A stretch of 47,979 nucleotides of DNA, from positions 1-47,979 of IMG/VR virus record IMGVR_UViG_3300045120_000134; one strand, given 5' to 3'. The notes beneath the pieces were generated by a model that worked only from the letters and a program-made list of their open reading frames with translations, was not told the origin of the DNA and searched no databases. Positions 47,847 through 47,979 of the stretch are shown here, piece by piece. Source of the stretch: a virus. A program made the position numbers and the translations under genes. Position 1 is the first letter of the stretch, and every line of letters starts with the position of its first letter.

Positions 47847-47979
47847 TTCAATTCAAAGTAGTTCCGATCGCAGCCTTTATATTAGGGGTTTTTTGAACCG
47901 AGGGGCTCGACGCCGCGCGCCCGGCGCGCCGCGCGCGCCGCGCGCCGCGTGCCGCGTGCCGCGCGCGCCGCGTGCCGCG
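47847..47979. repeat. Right copy of terminal direct repeat
   Basis: Second copy of the 1-133 sequence. It ends in the middle of the GCCGCG-type tract, so the contig was probably cut where the assembler could not cross the repeat. The single T/C difference lies in a GCCGCG(C/T)GCC unit, as expected for slippage or real unit variation. Confidence 0.9.

Overview
The window is one essentially complete tailed-phage genome. The first 133 bases recur at the very end (1-133 and 47847-47979, one mismatch), so the contig closes on itself at about 47,846 bp or is terminally redundant. Gene content points to a short-tailed (podovirus-like) phage of an alphaproteobacterium: portal, scaffold and capsid are followed by a P22/T7-style adaptor and nozzle pair and a T7-like run of ejection (internal virion) proteins, and no tape measure, tail sheath or tail tube was seen. 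The host assignment rests on a GcrA-like protein (GcrA is an alphaproteobacterial cell-cycle regulator), a DUF3309 protein and a high-GC, GCC/CTC-rich codon style. No integrase, excisionase, tRNA, CRISPR array, insertion sequence or phage RNA polymerase was seen, so late transcription probably uses host RNA polymerase.

Layout. (1) 1-318: non-coding junction with a G+C-only tract, GGGCAC repeats, a perfect-stem terminator and a candidate sigma70 promoter. (2) 319-4578: a MoxR/CobS-like AAA+ ATPase, a CobT-like VWA protein with an HExxH motif and a collagen-like spacer, an 18-residue membrane peptide, a terminator, then an HGG-motif protein and a small-terminase-like protein. (3) 4579-4912: non-coding, with two copies of one strong dyad. 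(4) 4913-14404: tailspike, carbohydrate-binding-like protein, lysis cassette (GTG-start holin candidate, amidase, two small membrane proteins), then Ig-like proteins and a 1536-residue fibre with four lectin/arabinofuranosidase-like repeats. (5) 14385-34238: terminase, portal, scaffold, capsid, adaptor, nozzle, GNAT-like proteins, ejection proteins, a virion murein hydrolase and a polyvalent-type zincin. (6) 34235-42870, leftward: an early operon of about 21 genes, many joined by 4-base stop/start overlaps: ssDNA-binding protein (DUF2815), Cas4-like nuclease (DUF2800), GcrA-like regulator, DUF3310, HNH nuclease, SNF2 helicase, RuvC-like resolvase and, first in the operon, a Cro-like HTH regulator. 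(7) 42958-47445, rightward: family A DNA polymerase and a primase-helicase. (8) 47446-47846: an AT-richer region with iteron-like CGGGAAACT repeats and a large hairpin, the best origin candidate.

How it fits together: a divergent control region (42871-42957) feeds the leftward recombination/early operon and the rightward replication pair. Replication transcripts run through the iteron region and across the contig ends to the terminator at 168-207. A new promoter then drives the ATPase/VWA operon, which ends at its own terminator (3843-3874). The late operon starts after the dyads near 4.7 kb and runs rightward to 34238, where it meets the leftward operon with stop codons sharing one CTAG.

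Items most worth a second look: the ATPase/VWA/collagen/micropeptide operon, the iteron-plus-hairpin region, the fibre repeats that keep identical protein sequence while nearly two thirds of codons are recoded, the GcrA homologue, the three consecutive virion genes starting MGGK, and the zincin among the ejection proteins.
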